From Candidatus Nitrosopumilus sp. (lineage in GTDB: Archaea; Thermoproteota; Nitrososphaeria; Nitrososphaerales; Nitrosopumilaceae), in NCBI GenBank assembly GCA_029250275.1, contig JAPFBP010000001.1:118210-182209 (forward strand): 64,000 nucleotides of DNA, given 5' to 3'. This document shows positions 7,951-15,449 of this stretch, one piece after another. How positions within the stretch are numbered: the first letter of the stretch is position 1; the number at the start of each line of letters is the position of its first letter. Under the pieces are notes generated by a model. The model did not search any database. It was not told the origin of the DNA and saw only the letters and a program-made list of their open reading frames with translations. A program made the position numbers and the translations under genes.

Positions 7951-8250
7951 CTAATCGATTAATTCAGTCCAACCTTTGACGAAGACTGAGTTCTTGTAGA
8001 GTGGAACTGGTTGTCCAACTGTAAAGTCCATTGGTCGCATCCAAAAGATTGCTTTTGTTGGGCATACACCAATGCATGCACCATCTGAAATACATCTTTC
8101 TGGGTAGAAGACAAATGCTTTACCTCTTTTCCAGCCTTCAACTGGTTTTACTCTTAGTACATCTGGTCCAAGTGTGGTACAGATTTCTACACATAGTGCG
8201 CATCCGATACACATTTGTTCGCTGATGTCTGGAATTATTCCTACTGGCAT
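7951..8250 (-). CDS. Ferredoxin with one full and one Asp-containing cluster motif
   Basis: A 99-aa electron carrier. The first motif CIGCALCVEIC (C14, C17, C20, C24) is a full CxxCxxCxxxC set. The second, CISDGACIGVCP, has Asp at position 56 where the second Cys is expected (C53, D56, C59, C63). In known ferredoxins this change gives a 3Fe-4S cluster or a 4Fe-4S cluster with an Asp ligand. The C-terminal 30 residues (WMRPMDFT onward) lie outside the cluster motifs. A near-ideal TATA box and a pair of direct repeats lie upstream. Confidence 0.9.
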   Translation of the reverse strand: MPVGIIPDISEQMCIGCALCVEICTTLGPDVLRVKPVEGWKRGKAFVFYPERCISDGACIGVCPTKAIFWMRPMDFTVGQPVPLYKNSVFVKGWTELID

Positions 8251-8274
8251 AACAAAATTAATTCATGATTTGGT

Positions 8275-8287
8275 CTTAATATAATTT
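8275..8287 (-). promoter_or_regulatory. TATA box of the ferredoxin gene
   Basis: On the minus strand the sequence reads AAATTATATTAAG, centred about 31 bases before the ferredoxin ATG. With the usual archaeal spacing of about 25 bases from TATA to transcription start this gives a very short leader. Confidence 0.5.
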
Positions 8288-8304
8288 ACCTAAAAATATT
8301 GGAC

Positions 8305-8337
8305 TATAACGCCGTTTGATATTTTATAACGGCGTTT
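8305..8337. promoter_or_regulatory. Direct-repeat operator candidate upstream of ferredoxin
   Basis: TATAACGCCGTTT (8305-8317) and TATAACGGCGTTT (8325-8337) differ at one base and start exactly 20 bp apart, about two turns of DNA. Because each half is nearly self-complementary, AACGCCGTT and AACGGCGTT can also pair as a 9-bp hairpin. The GC-rich core stands out in this AT-rich DNA. The site lies just upstream of the ferredoxin TATA box and downstream of the minus-strand gene ending at 8393, so an activator site or a terminator are both possible. Confidence 0.5.
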
Positions 8338-8392
8338 CAATTTTTGATCGCTATAATAAAGATCTCATGATAATTCTCATTCATTCTAAATT

Positions 8393-8974
8393 TCAACCTA
8401 TTTTATTCAATGTATCAATAATCAAATTATTTCCCATTTTTTTAAGAAAATAAATGCCAGTTTTTTTTGATTTGATGATATGTTTTCCTCCTGGTGATAG
8501 AACCCAATCATCATTTTCTTTTTTTCGTGCCATTCCAGTAATCACAACTGATGATTTAGTTTGATTTCCAATTGATGAGAGTAACATTAGACATGAATTA
8601 ATGAATATGGCAGATTCTAATTCGTCAAATAAATTGTACAATCCATTAAATGAGTCTATAATTATCAAAAATCTTTCCTTTGACACATTGGAAATAATTT
8701 CTGAAATTTTTTCTTTCCAATTTGTTTTATTTGGATGAAAAATTACTACATTTTCTTTTTTTTGAATCATTCCAGATTGAACATATCCGGTATAAAGTAA
8801 ATCCATATCAATGAAAATTATTGGATCTTCAGTAGAATTGATCAATTTATCAAGAAATTCTAATTTGTGGAAAGGTTTTGAACATAAAACAATGTTTGGA
8901 TTATTTTGTTCAAATTTAATTTGAATTTGTATTAAATCATTATCTATAATTTGTTCAGGATTTTTATCCAACAT
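8393..8974 (-). CDS. RecA/RadA-superfamily-like protein without Walker A motif
   Basis: The 193-aa protein keeps a Walker B-like strand (FLIIIDSFNGLYN, about 103-115), a following helix (INSCLMLLSS), a strand ending VVITGMARK and the region GGKHIIKSKKTGIYFLKK, which together resemble the core of RadA/RadB/KaiC-type ATPases. The N-terminal part shows no GxxxxGK[ST] loop, so ATP binding is doubtful. It may be a structural or regulatory relative. It is divergent from the aminotransferase at 9001 with 26 bases between starts. Confidence 0.5.
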   Translation of the reverse strand: MLDKNPEQIIDNDLIQIQIKFEQNNPNIVLCSKPFHKLEFLDKLINSTEDPIIFIDMDLLYTGYVQSGMIQKKENVVIFHPNKTNWKEKISEIISNVSKERFLIIIDSFNGLYNLFDELESAIFINSCLMLLSSIGNQTKSSVVITGMARKKENDDWVLSPGGKHIIKSKKTGIYFLKKMGNNLIIDTLNKIG

Positions 8975-9000
8975 TACACTAGTATTTTACAGATATAATA

Positions 9001-10152
9001 ATGAATTTAGTATCAAAAAATATTTCAGATGATTTTCCAACCTCAGAGAAAATCTATCTAAACAATGCATCTGTTTCTTTAATGCCTACTCAAAGTATTG
9101 AGGCGATGAAAGAATTCCTCATCACTTATAATTCTATTGGTCCTGATTCAAAAGAGTCTGAACCTTTTGTTAATGAAAAACTACGGAATATAAGAAAAAC
9201 CATTGCAAAAATTATTTCTTGTCAACCTGATGAAGTTGTTTTAACTCAAAGTACTACTGATGGAATCAATTTTGTAGCAAATGGATTATCTTTTGATGAT
9301 AATTCTAACATCATAATTCGTGGAATGACACACGAACATCATTCTAATTTTTATCCATGGATGAAATTAAAGGAAAAAATTTCAATACAAAATCTACCTA
9401 TTGACAATAATGGTTTTTTTAAATTAGATGATTTGGAATCTTTTGTTAACAATAATACAAAATTAGTTGCTCTTAGTCATGCTCTGTATAACACGGGTGC
9501 AATAATGCCTGTAGAAGAAATAGGAAAAATTCTTGTAGACAAAGTTCCATTTTTCATTGATAGTGCACAAACTATAGGATGTATTGGAGAAATTAATGTC
9601 TCGAAAATTAAATGTGATTTTATGTCATTTAATGGATCTAAATGGCTTTGTGGTCCTATGGGTACAGGATTATTTTATTGTAAAAGAAATTCTAGTAAAT
9701 TATTAGAACCAAAAACTATTGGTGGTGAATCTGCAATTATTTATGATGATTCAAAATTAGCATACAAAGAATTGCCAGATAAATTTCAAACTGGATTTAG
9801 AAATTATGTGGGAATTGTTGGATTAGAATCATCTGCAAATTATTTATTAAAATTTGGAATGAATAACATACGCAAAAAAAATCAATGTCTATCAAATCTT
9901 TTTAGAGAAGAATTATCAAAAATTCCAAATATTATTCTATATGGACCTGAGGATCAAAATGTTAGAACAAGTATTGTTTCTTTTAACATCAAAGGATTTG
10001 ATTCACAACAAGTTGTTGATAAACTTGAAAAACAAAATATCGTTTTAGCTGTAAGGGAAATAATGGATATAACGATAGTACGAGCATCGCCACACTTTTT
10101 CAACATTGAATCTCAGATACTTGATGTAATTGATGCGATAAAGAAACTATAG
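9001..10152 (+). CDS. Class V aminotransferase (SufS/isopenicillin-N-epimerase-like)
   Basis: PLP enzyme of 383 aa: YLNNASVSLMP start, DEVVLTQSTTDGINFVANGL, the PLP aspartate in PFFIDSAQTIG, and the PLP lysine in SFNGSKWLCGPMGTG. In cysteine desulfurases of the SufS type a catalytic Cys follows an R-S-G-x-x-C motif near the end; here the matching stretch is VREIMDITIVRASPHFFN without Cys. It is therefore probably not a normal cysteine desulfurase; an epimerase, lyase or other beta-eliminating enzyme is more likely. Ends tail-to-tail with the Lrp-type gene, overlapping by 6 bases. Confidence 0.8.
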   Translation: MNLVSKNISDDFPTSEKIYLNNASVSLMPTQSIEAMKEFLITYNSIGPDSKESEPFVNEKLRNIRKTIAKIISCQPDEVVLTQSTTDGINFVANGLSFDDNSNIIIRGMTHEHHSNFYPWMKLKEKISIQNLPIDNNGFFKLDDLESFVNNNTKLVALSHALYNTGAIMPVEEIGKILVDKVPFFIDSAQTIGCIGEINVSKIKCDFMSFNGSKWLCGPMGTGLFYCKRNSSKLLEPKTIGGESAIIYDDSKLAYKELPDKFQTGFRNYVGIVGLESSANYLLKFGMNNIRKKNQCLSNLFREELSKIPNIILYGPEDQNVRTSIVSFNIKGFDSQQVVDKLEKQNIVLAVREIMDITIVRASPHFFNIESQILDVIDAIKKL

Positions 10153-10419
10153 GTTTTCTTGCTCTTCTATTACCATCATTGTTAGTGTTGATTGAACTTT
10201 ACTAATTCTTCTAATTTTGTTGGTAATGATTGTACGTAATTTTTCAGCATCATCAGTGATTAATTTTAAGACAATATCGTATACTCCGTATACTCCTTGA
10301 ATCTCAAATTTCATATCTTCTTCTGCAAGAATTTCTTTGACTTCTTTGATGATTGATTCATCTGATCCTAAATCAGAATTCAATAGAACATATGCTATAG
10401 GCACAAGTGGGTTTTCCAT
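10147..10419 (-). CDS. Stand-alone Lrp/AsnC ligand-binding domain protein
   Basis: The 90 residues cover only the AsnC/RAM domain (PLVPIAYVLLNSD, then EIQGVYGVYDIVLKLITDD and a final strand TLTMMVIEE); there is no helix-turn-helix. Such stand-alone domains form rings and bind amino acids, sometimes as partners of full Lrp proteins. A full two-HTH Lrp protein is in this window at 46643-47545 but is not linked to it. Divergent from the next gene at 10480. Confidence 0.85.
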   Translation of the reverse strand: MENPLVPIAYVLLNSDLGSDESIIKEVKEILAEEDMKFEIQGVYGVYDIVLKLITDDAEKLRTIITNKIRRISKVQSTLTMMVIEEQENL

Positions 10420-10479
10420 GAGACTGTATTTAACTTTTCATTGTTCAAAATTGATTAATTACCAATACATTCTGATAAT

Positions 10480-11121
10480 GTGAAACCAATAGATTTGTCA
10501 CTTACAATATCTGAATCTATTCCAAGTTTTCCTGGATCTCCAACACCACAATTCATTGGTTGGTCTGATATAGAACATGATGGGTATAATCTTGAACTTT
10601 TATTCCTAAGTTCACATACAGGTACACATCTTGATGCACCATATCATTTTGTCAAAAATGGTTTAAAAATCCATCAAATTCCACTTGATAGACTTATTGG
10701 AAAAGCTATTCTGATTAAACTCAAAAAACTAAAGAACACTCCTATTACAAAATCAGATATCACATCATTTGAAAAAAAGAACGGTAAAATCCCAAATAAT
10801 TCTTCAATTTTTTTCTTTACAAATTGGCAAAAAAATCTGAAAAAAAAAATTTATTTTACTGAAAATCCTGGACTGGATTCATCATCTGCAAAATATCTTA
10901 TATCAAAAAAAATTAATCTGGTTGGTATTGATTCACCTAGTATAGATCTTGGAAAAGATGAATCATTTACCGTACATCATATTTTGTCAAAAAACAATAT
11001 TTTGATAGTGGAAAATTTAGCAAATCTCAACAAAATAAAGTCTATGAAATTTAATTTTACAATTCTTCCTTTAAAATTAAAAGATACAACAGGCTCACCT
11101 GTTCGTGCAGTAGCATCATAA
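10480..11121 (+). CDS. Cyclase-family (kynurenine formamidase-like) metal-dependent hydrolase
   Basis: 213-aa protein with the family metal-binding motif SSHTGTHLDAPYHF (about 44-57), preceded by LSLTISESIPSFPGSP and followed by the VGIDSPSIDLG region. Members are zinc or manganese amidohydrolases; kynurenine formamidase and isatin hydrolase are examples. Start GTG. No tryptophan-degradation genes are adjacent, so the substrate is open. Confidence 0.85.
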   Translation: MKPIDLSLTISESIPSFPGSPTPQFIGWSDIEHDGYNLELLFLSSHTGTHLDAPYHFVKNGLKIHQIPLDRLIGKAILIKLKKLKNTPITKSDITSFEKKNGKIPNNSSIFFFTNWQKNLKKKIYFTENPGLDSSSAKYLISKKINLVGIDSPSIDLGKDESFTVHHILSKNNILIVENLANLNKIKSMKFNFTILPLKLKDTTGSPVRAVAS

Positions 11122-11172
11122 TTACATCCTTTTTTCGTAATATTAAAAATACAGAGAAATTCTAAATCTTAC

Positions 11173-11667
11173 ATGAGTAAACCTGGGAATATTTGGAGAA
11201 AGGTTCATGGAAAAATTACTAAAAAACCAACAAACTTTTCTTGGCTAATTGAAGGAAAATTGGCAGGTTCAGGCATACCTACAAGTTCTGATGAATTTGA
11301 TTGGCTTCTAAATCAAGGTATAAAATCAATTGTAACTATGACTGAGCAATCATTACCTGATGATTGGATACAAAATATTGGATATCTTCATGTACCAACA
11401 CCTGATTTGACATCTCCTGACATGGATAGAATAGATTCAACAGTAAATTTCATACATGAACAAATTAAAAATGATCAAACTGTACTGGTCCATTGTGCAG
11501 CTGGAATGGGAAGAGCAGGAACAATACTTGCATGTTATTTTATAAAATACAAAAAATTTTCAGCCATTGATGCAATTAAAAAAATTCGAGATGAAAGACC
11601 TGGCTCAATTCAATCTGAAGTGCAAGAACTAGCTATCGGATTTTATGAAAAACATGTGAGAAATTAG
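11173..11667 (+). CDS. Dual-specificity protein phosphatase
   Basis: 164 aa with the Cys-phosphatase loop VLVHCAAGMGRAG (HCxxGxxR, about 109-121), the general-acid loop with PTPDLTSPD, and a closing helix after RDERPGS. It removes phosphate from Ser/Thr/Tyr of proteins, or acts on another phosphate ester. Length and order of motifs match archaeal DSP enzymes. It ends one base before the stop of the minus-strand small gene at 11669. Confidence 0.88.
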   Translation: MSKPGNIWRKVHGKITKKPTNFSWLIEGKLAGSGIPTSSDEFDWLLNQGIKSIVTMTEQSLPDDWIQNIGYLHVPTPDLTSPDMDRIDSTVNFIHEQIKNDQTVLVHCAAGMGRAGTILACYFIKYKKFSAIDAIKKIRDERPGSIQSEVQELAIGFYEKHVRN

Positions 11668-11668
11668 T

Positions 11669-11815
11669 TTAAATAAATTCTGAAACTAATTTTTCATTTA
11701 CAATTTTAATTTTCAAGGTTTTGTTTTCTTGAAAAAATAAAGTCAATCCACCGTCTGCATCAGGATCTTCTATTTTAACAAGTTCTAACATTTTGATTGG
11801 ATAAAATTTTTCCAT
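11669..11815 (-). CDS. Small hypothetical protein (48 aa), paralogue of its neighbour
   Basis: ATG at 11815 follows a good GGTGAT ribosome site in the end of the upstream gene. The product reads MEKFYPIKMLELVKIEDP at its start and is acidic then beta-like (GGLTLFFQENKTLKIKIV). It shares the plan EDPDxDGGLTLFF with EEPDKEDGITFIF of the 50-aa neighbour, so the two look like a tandem duplication. Function unknown. Confidence 0.55.
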   Translation of the reverse strand: MEKFYPIKMLELVKIEDPDADGGLTLFFQENKTLKIKIVNEKLVSEFI

Positions 11816-11824
11816 TCATATCAC

Positions 11825-11977
11825 CTATTCTGGAATTGATATGGTCTCAATTTTACCATCAACTGCTTTTATGAACATAAACCTATTGTCTTTGAAGATA
11901 AATGTAATTCCATCTTCTTTATCTGGTTCTTCAACTTCAAGTATTGGTTGTCCTAACAGACCATCGTATTTTGCCAT
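11825..11977 (-). CDS. Small hypothetical protein (50 aa)
   Basis: ATG at 11977; the product begins MAKYDGLLGQPILEVEEP and continues as a short acidic turn and three likely strands (GITFIFKD, RFMFIKAVDG, KIETISIPE). The stop is 9 bases before the start of its paralogue. The size suggests a single small beta domain. No family is recognised. Confidence 0.55.
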   Translation of the reverse strand: MAKYDGLLGQPILEVEEPDKEDGITFIFKDNRFMFIKAVDGKIETISIPE

Positions 11978-12009
11978 TAATTAATACCGAATAAAAGTTC
12001 CTTATATCC

Positions 12010-12546
12010 CTAATTAATTTTGATTTCAATTTCACTAGAACTATTTTTGACACTTCCAGTTCCTATAAAATCATGTTTTTGCCAAGATGCAAAAGCTTCT
12101 GCTCCAATCTTGTGTTTACCTTTTCCCAAATCTGATGCTTTGAATACAAATTTCTCATTAAAGTCAAATAATTCCTGTCTAACTTCTTCCTCTGATAATC
12201 TGATAAATGGTTCAAAATTTTTGGCTATCTGTACCCAAATTCGTCTATTTTTCATTGGATTGACTAATTTTGGATTTCTGGTCCAAAATATTGCTGCCTT
12301 TCTGTAAGTATCAATAGTTCTTCCTAATTCCTTCTTTCTTAATCCACTTGTTGTCAATTTTATACCATATTTCAATTTGAATGAAACATCGTTATTGTTG
12401 TAGGCTTTAGTCCAATTAGCCTCATTGAAGGCGTTTCTAAGGTCTCCTTCAACTAAAAATTGAACATTTATCTCAACATTTTCATCTAACGAGTATTCAT
12501 CCTTAGATTTTACTAATTCAATTACTGAAATCTTACTTTCTCCCAT
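12010..12546 (-). CDS. Conserved hypothetical protein
   Basis: 178-aa soluble protein without signal or membrane span. It starts MGESKISVIELVKSKDEY and has aromatic-rich stretches (EANWTKAYNNND, AIFWTRNPK, RRIWVQIAKNFEP) and a last part SWQKHDFIGTGSVKN that reads like a beta-sandwich. I do not recognise the family. It is divergent from rpoL, sharing a 51-bp promoter gap. Confidence 0.6.
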   Translation of the reverse strand: MGESKISVIELVKSKDEYSLDENVEINVQFLVEGDLRNAFNEANWTKAYNNNDVSFKLKYGIKLTTSGLRKKELGRTIDTYRKAAIFWTRNPKLVNPMKNRRIWVQIAKNFEPFIRLSEEEVRQELFDFNEKFVFKASDLGKGKHKIGAEAFASWQKHDFIGTGSVKNSSSEIEIKIN

Positions 12547-12562
12547 TGCTACCGCTCATAAT

Positions 12563-12570
12563 GATTTATA
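12563..12570 (+). promoter_or_regulatory. TATA box of the rpoL operon
   Basis: The AT stretch ATTTATAT is centred about 31 bases before the rpoL ATG at 12598, in the 51-bp gap to the divergent gene. Spacing predicts a short leader. Confidence 0.45.
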
Positions 12571-12597
12571 TCCGCAATAAGTGCTTTTTCTGAATAC

Positions 12598-12876
12598 ATG
12601 AACGCACAAGTAATTAGTTCTGAGCCTAAAGAAATCAGTCTTTCAATCACTGAAACTGATATAGGAATTCTATACTTAATTCAACATGAACTTTTAGCAG
12701 CATCAAGTGTGAATTTTGCAGGTGTCATTGTAAAACATCCACTCACCAACGAATGTTGGATGAGAGTTAATTCTAGTTCAAAACCACTCGGTGAAATTAA
12801 AAAAGCAACTGAATCAGTAATCAAAATGGCTCAAGAATTCAATAAATTATTTCATTCTCAAATTAAGGTAAACTAG
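12598..12876 (+). CDS. rpoL: DNA-directed RNA polymerase subunit L (Rpb11 homologue)
   Basis: 92 aa with the typical L-subunit plan: an N-terminal strand, TDIGILYLIQHELLA helix, the VKHPLTNECWMRV turn (Rpb11/AC19 signature with HP), and a long C-terminal helix. It pairs with subunit D to start assembly of the archaeal RNA polymerase. It is followed after one base by the TFS gene, and by PCNA, forming an information-processing operon. Confidence 0.93.
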   Translation: MNAQVISSEPKEISLSITETDIGILYLIQHELLAASSVNFAGVIVKHPLTNECWMRVNSSSKPLGEIKKATESVIKMAQEFNKLFHSQIKVN

Positions 12877-12877
12877 A

Positions 12878-13195
12878 TTGAAGTTTTGCCCCAAATGTGA
12901 GGTCAAATTAAAAAATAGTGGATCGGGTCTTCAATGTTCAAAATGTGGTTATACTGAAGGAGAAAAAGCAAAAGTAATAAAAAAAATTACTACTGAAGAA
13001 GAACCAGATTTTTCATTACTTGCTTTTGAAGGAAATGAAGGAGAAGAATCTAATCCAACTCTCAAAATAAACTGTGAAAAATGTGGACATGATGAAGCAG
13101 TAGGTTGGATGTTTCAAACTAGAAGTGCAGATGAACCTACAACTAGATTTTATCGTTGTCAAAAATGTAAATACACTTGGCGTGATTACACATAA
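12878..13195 (+). CDS. tfs: Transcription factor S (TFIIS-like cleavage factor)
   Basis: 105 aa. The N-terminal zinc ribbon has CPKC and CSKC pairs; the C-terminal ribbon has CEKC and CQKC pairs with the acidic hairpin RSADEPTT, whose Asp-Glu pair drives RNA cleavage by backtracked polymerase. Start is TTG, one base after the rpoL stop. Both ribbons are complete, so this is a full TFS rather than RpoM alone. Confidence 0.92.
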   Translation: MKFCPKCEVKLKNSGSGLQCSKCGYTEGEKAKVIKKITTEEEPDFSLLAFEGNEGEESNPTLKINCEKCGHDEAVGWMFQTRSADEPTTRFYRCQKCKYTWRDYT

Positions 13196-13229
13196 GGTTT
13201 AACTGGAACATAAAGACAAGAAAATTGAT

Positions 13230-13976
13230 TTGACTTTTGGAGCAAAAACAAGTGGATCGGATGATCTAAAAGCTATCATTTCTACAATATCCACACTTGT
13301 TGAAGAAGCAACTTTTGTTGCAACTGCAGAAGGAATTACTTTTAGAGGAATGGATCCATCACATGTAGCTCTTATTGATATTTCATGGCCTAATTCTGCA
13401 TTTGAAAAATATGAATGTGATAGTGATATTAAATTTGGAGTAAGAATTGATGAATTTTCAAAAATTATCAAAAGAGCTGATAAAAAAGATAGCATTGAGA
13501 TTAGTATTTCTGAACAAAACATGTTACTTGTAACAGTTGGAAAAAATAAAAAATATAAAATGCGTTTAATTGAAAGTTCTACAACTAATACACCATTACC
13601 AAAAATTCCTTATGATTCAAAAATCGTTTTGACTTCTTCAAAGTTTGACAAAATTCTTGGTGATGTACAAGTTGTATCTGATTATCTTACAATACAAACA
13701 TCTGATTCTAAAGGAGACTTTTCAGGAAAAGGTGATTCTGGAGAGGTTGTAATTGAACTAGACAAAGATGATAAAGAAATTGAAGAAATTTCTTCAAAAG
13801 CAGACAGTATTGGTACTTACAGTCTTGAATATCTAAATCCTGTAGTAAAAGCAGTGGGTTCCAATGCAGGCTCAATTACATGCGAATTTTCAAGCGCAAA
13901 ACCGCTTAGAATTGAATTTAAAGTGGCAAATATTGGTAGAATTCACTTTTACTTGGCTCCACGCGTAGAAAGTTAA
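13230..13976 (+). CDS. pcn: DNA polymerase sliding clamp (PCNA)
   Basis: 248 aa, normal clamp length. Visible marks are the N-terminal EGITFRGMDPSHVALI block, KKYKMRLIE, the interdomain linker and the closing FKVANIGRIHFYLAPRVES. It forms a ring that tethers replication and repair enzymes. The start is a TTG 34 bases after the TFS stop; no ATG fits. It is likely co-transcribed with rpoL and tfs. Confidence 0.95.
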   Translation: MTFGAKTSGSDDLKAIISTISTLVEEATFVATAEGITFRGMDPSHVALIDISWPNSAFEKYECDSDIKFGVRIDEFSKIIKRADKKDSIEISISEQNMLLVTVGKNKKYKMRLIESSTTNTPLPKIPYDSKIVLTSSKFDKILGDVQVVSDYLTIQTSDSKGDFSGKGDSGEVVIELDKDDKEIEEISSKADSIGTYSLEYLNPVVKAVGSNAGSITCEFSSAKPLRIEFKVANIGRIHFYLAPRVES

Positions 13977-14011
13977 AGCATTTAAAGATTAACTAGTTCA
14001 GGTATTTTGAA

Positions 14012-15415
14012 TTGAGACTTGTAATAAAATATGGTGGAACATCAATTTCTACTGCAAAAAATATTCAAGATATATCTACCTATCTTAATGAATTATCAAA
14101 GAAAAATCAAATTGTAGTTGTTTGTTCTGCAACTAGTGGAACTACTGATGATTTAATTGAAATTTCTGAATCAATAAAAAAAGAAAATAAATCAAAAGCA
14201 GAACAACTTGCATCAAAAATTACTAATAGACATAAACAATTAGCTAAACAGACAATCAAGAAACCTGATATAAGAAAAAAATTACTTTTAAAATATAATG
14301 AAGACTTTGCTGAACTTGTTGCATTAATTGATGGAATGGTACTATTGGGTGAAGTAACACCTAGAACAATGGATTATTTATTTTCATTTGGAGAAAGATT
14401 ATCAATAAAATTAGTTTCATCTGCAATAAATGATTCTGGAATAAAATCAATTCCTTTTACCGGTAAGGAAGTAGGAATTGTTACTGATTCTAATTTTAGT
14501 GAAGCAAAACCACTCATGGATACAACTCGATTAAGAGTATCAAAAACTATAGATGCTCAATTATCAAAGAAAATAATCCCAGTTGTAGGAGGATTTGTTG
14601 GTGCTGATCAACATGGACATGTAACTACTTTTGGCAGAGGAGGTTCTGATTATTCTGCAACAATTGTAGGTTCTTGTATTAAAGCAGATGAGATTTGGTT
14701 GATGAGTGATGTAGATGGTTTAATGACCGCAGATCCAAAGATTGTAAAAAATGCAAAATTACTCAAAGAAGTATCTTACATAGAAGCAATTGAAATGGCT
14801 TTGTTTGGTGCAAAACAAATTCATCCACGTACATTTGAGCCTCTATTAGATAAGAAAATCCCTATAAAAATTAGAAATTCTTTCAATACAAAAAATGAGG
14901 GAACTCTGGTTTCTGCATTTACTTCTGCTGCTGTTAAAAACAAGATAAAATGTGTAAATTATGTTCAAAATAATGGATTAATTGATGTTCAAGGGGGTAG
15001 TATGGTCGGAACACCAGGAACTGCTGCTAAGATATTTGCAACATTAGCAAAAGCTGGAATCAACGTAATGATGATCTCTCAAAATCCTTCTGAATCAAGT
15101 ATCACAATTGTAGTAAAGAATGCAGATCTTGACAAAGCTGTCAGTGTATTAGAGATGGAATTGTTGGGAAAAATTATCAAAAAATTAGAAGTTACTACAA
15201 ATGTTGCAATAATTGCATTAATTGGTTCAGGAATGAGAGGAACAATTGGAGTTGCTGCAAAAGTTTTTGGTGCGATTGAGAAAAATAAAATAAACGTCTC
15301 AATGATTACACAAGGTTCATCTGAGCTAAATCTTGCATTTGTCGTAAAAAATTCTGATACAAATGCAGCTATTCGAGCTTTACATAATGAATTTGCATTA
15401 GATAAAATCAATTAA
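14012..15415 (+). CDS. lysC: Aspartate kinase
   Basis: 467 aa. The catalytic domain has KYGGTSIST (6-14), SFGERLS, GFVGADQHGHVTTFGRGGSDYSA in two overlapping motifs, and the C-terminal third has two ACT domains (IDVQGGSMVGTPG and ALIGSGMRGTIG). It makes aspartyl phosphate for threonine, methionine and lysine routes; ACT domains bind feedback amino acids. TTG start. 35 bases after PCNA on the same strand. Confidence 0.93.
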   Translation: MRLVIKYGGTSISTAKNIQDISTYLNELSKKNQIVVVCSATSGTTDDLIEISESIKKENKSKAEQLASKITNRHKQLAKQTIKKPDIRKKLLLKYNEDFAELVALIDGMVLLGEVTPRTMDYLFSFGERLSIKLVSSAINDSGIKSIPFTGKEVGIVTDSNFSEAKPLMDTTRLRVSKTIDAQLSKKIIPVVGGFVGADQHGHVTTFGRGGSDYSATIVGSCIKADEIWLMSDVDGLMTADPKIVKNAKLLKEVSYIEAIEMALFGAKQIHPRTFEPLLDKKIPIKIRNSFNTKNEGTLVSAFTSAAVKNKIKCVNYVQNNGLIDVQGGSMVGTPGTAAKIFATLAKAGINVMMISQNPSESSITIVVKNADLDKAVSVLEMELLGKIIKKLEVTTNVAIIALIGSGMRGTIGVAAKVFGAIEKNKINVSMITQGSSELNLAFVVKNSDTNAAIRALHNEFALDKIN

Positions 15416-15449
15416 GACAAATCATTTAAGGTAATAATTTTAAGAATAT

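Noticed and set aside
8031-8225. Leucine-rich frame on the plus strand over the ferredoxin gene
   Set aside because: Antisense shadow of the ferredoxin; the Leu bias comes from the complementary codons.
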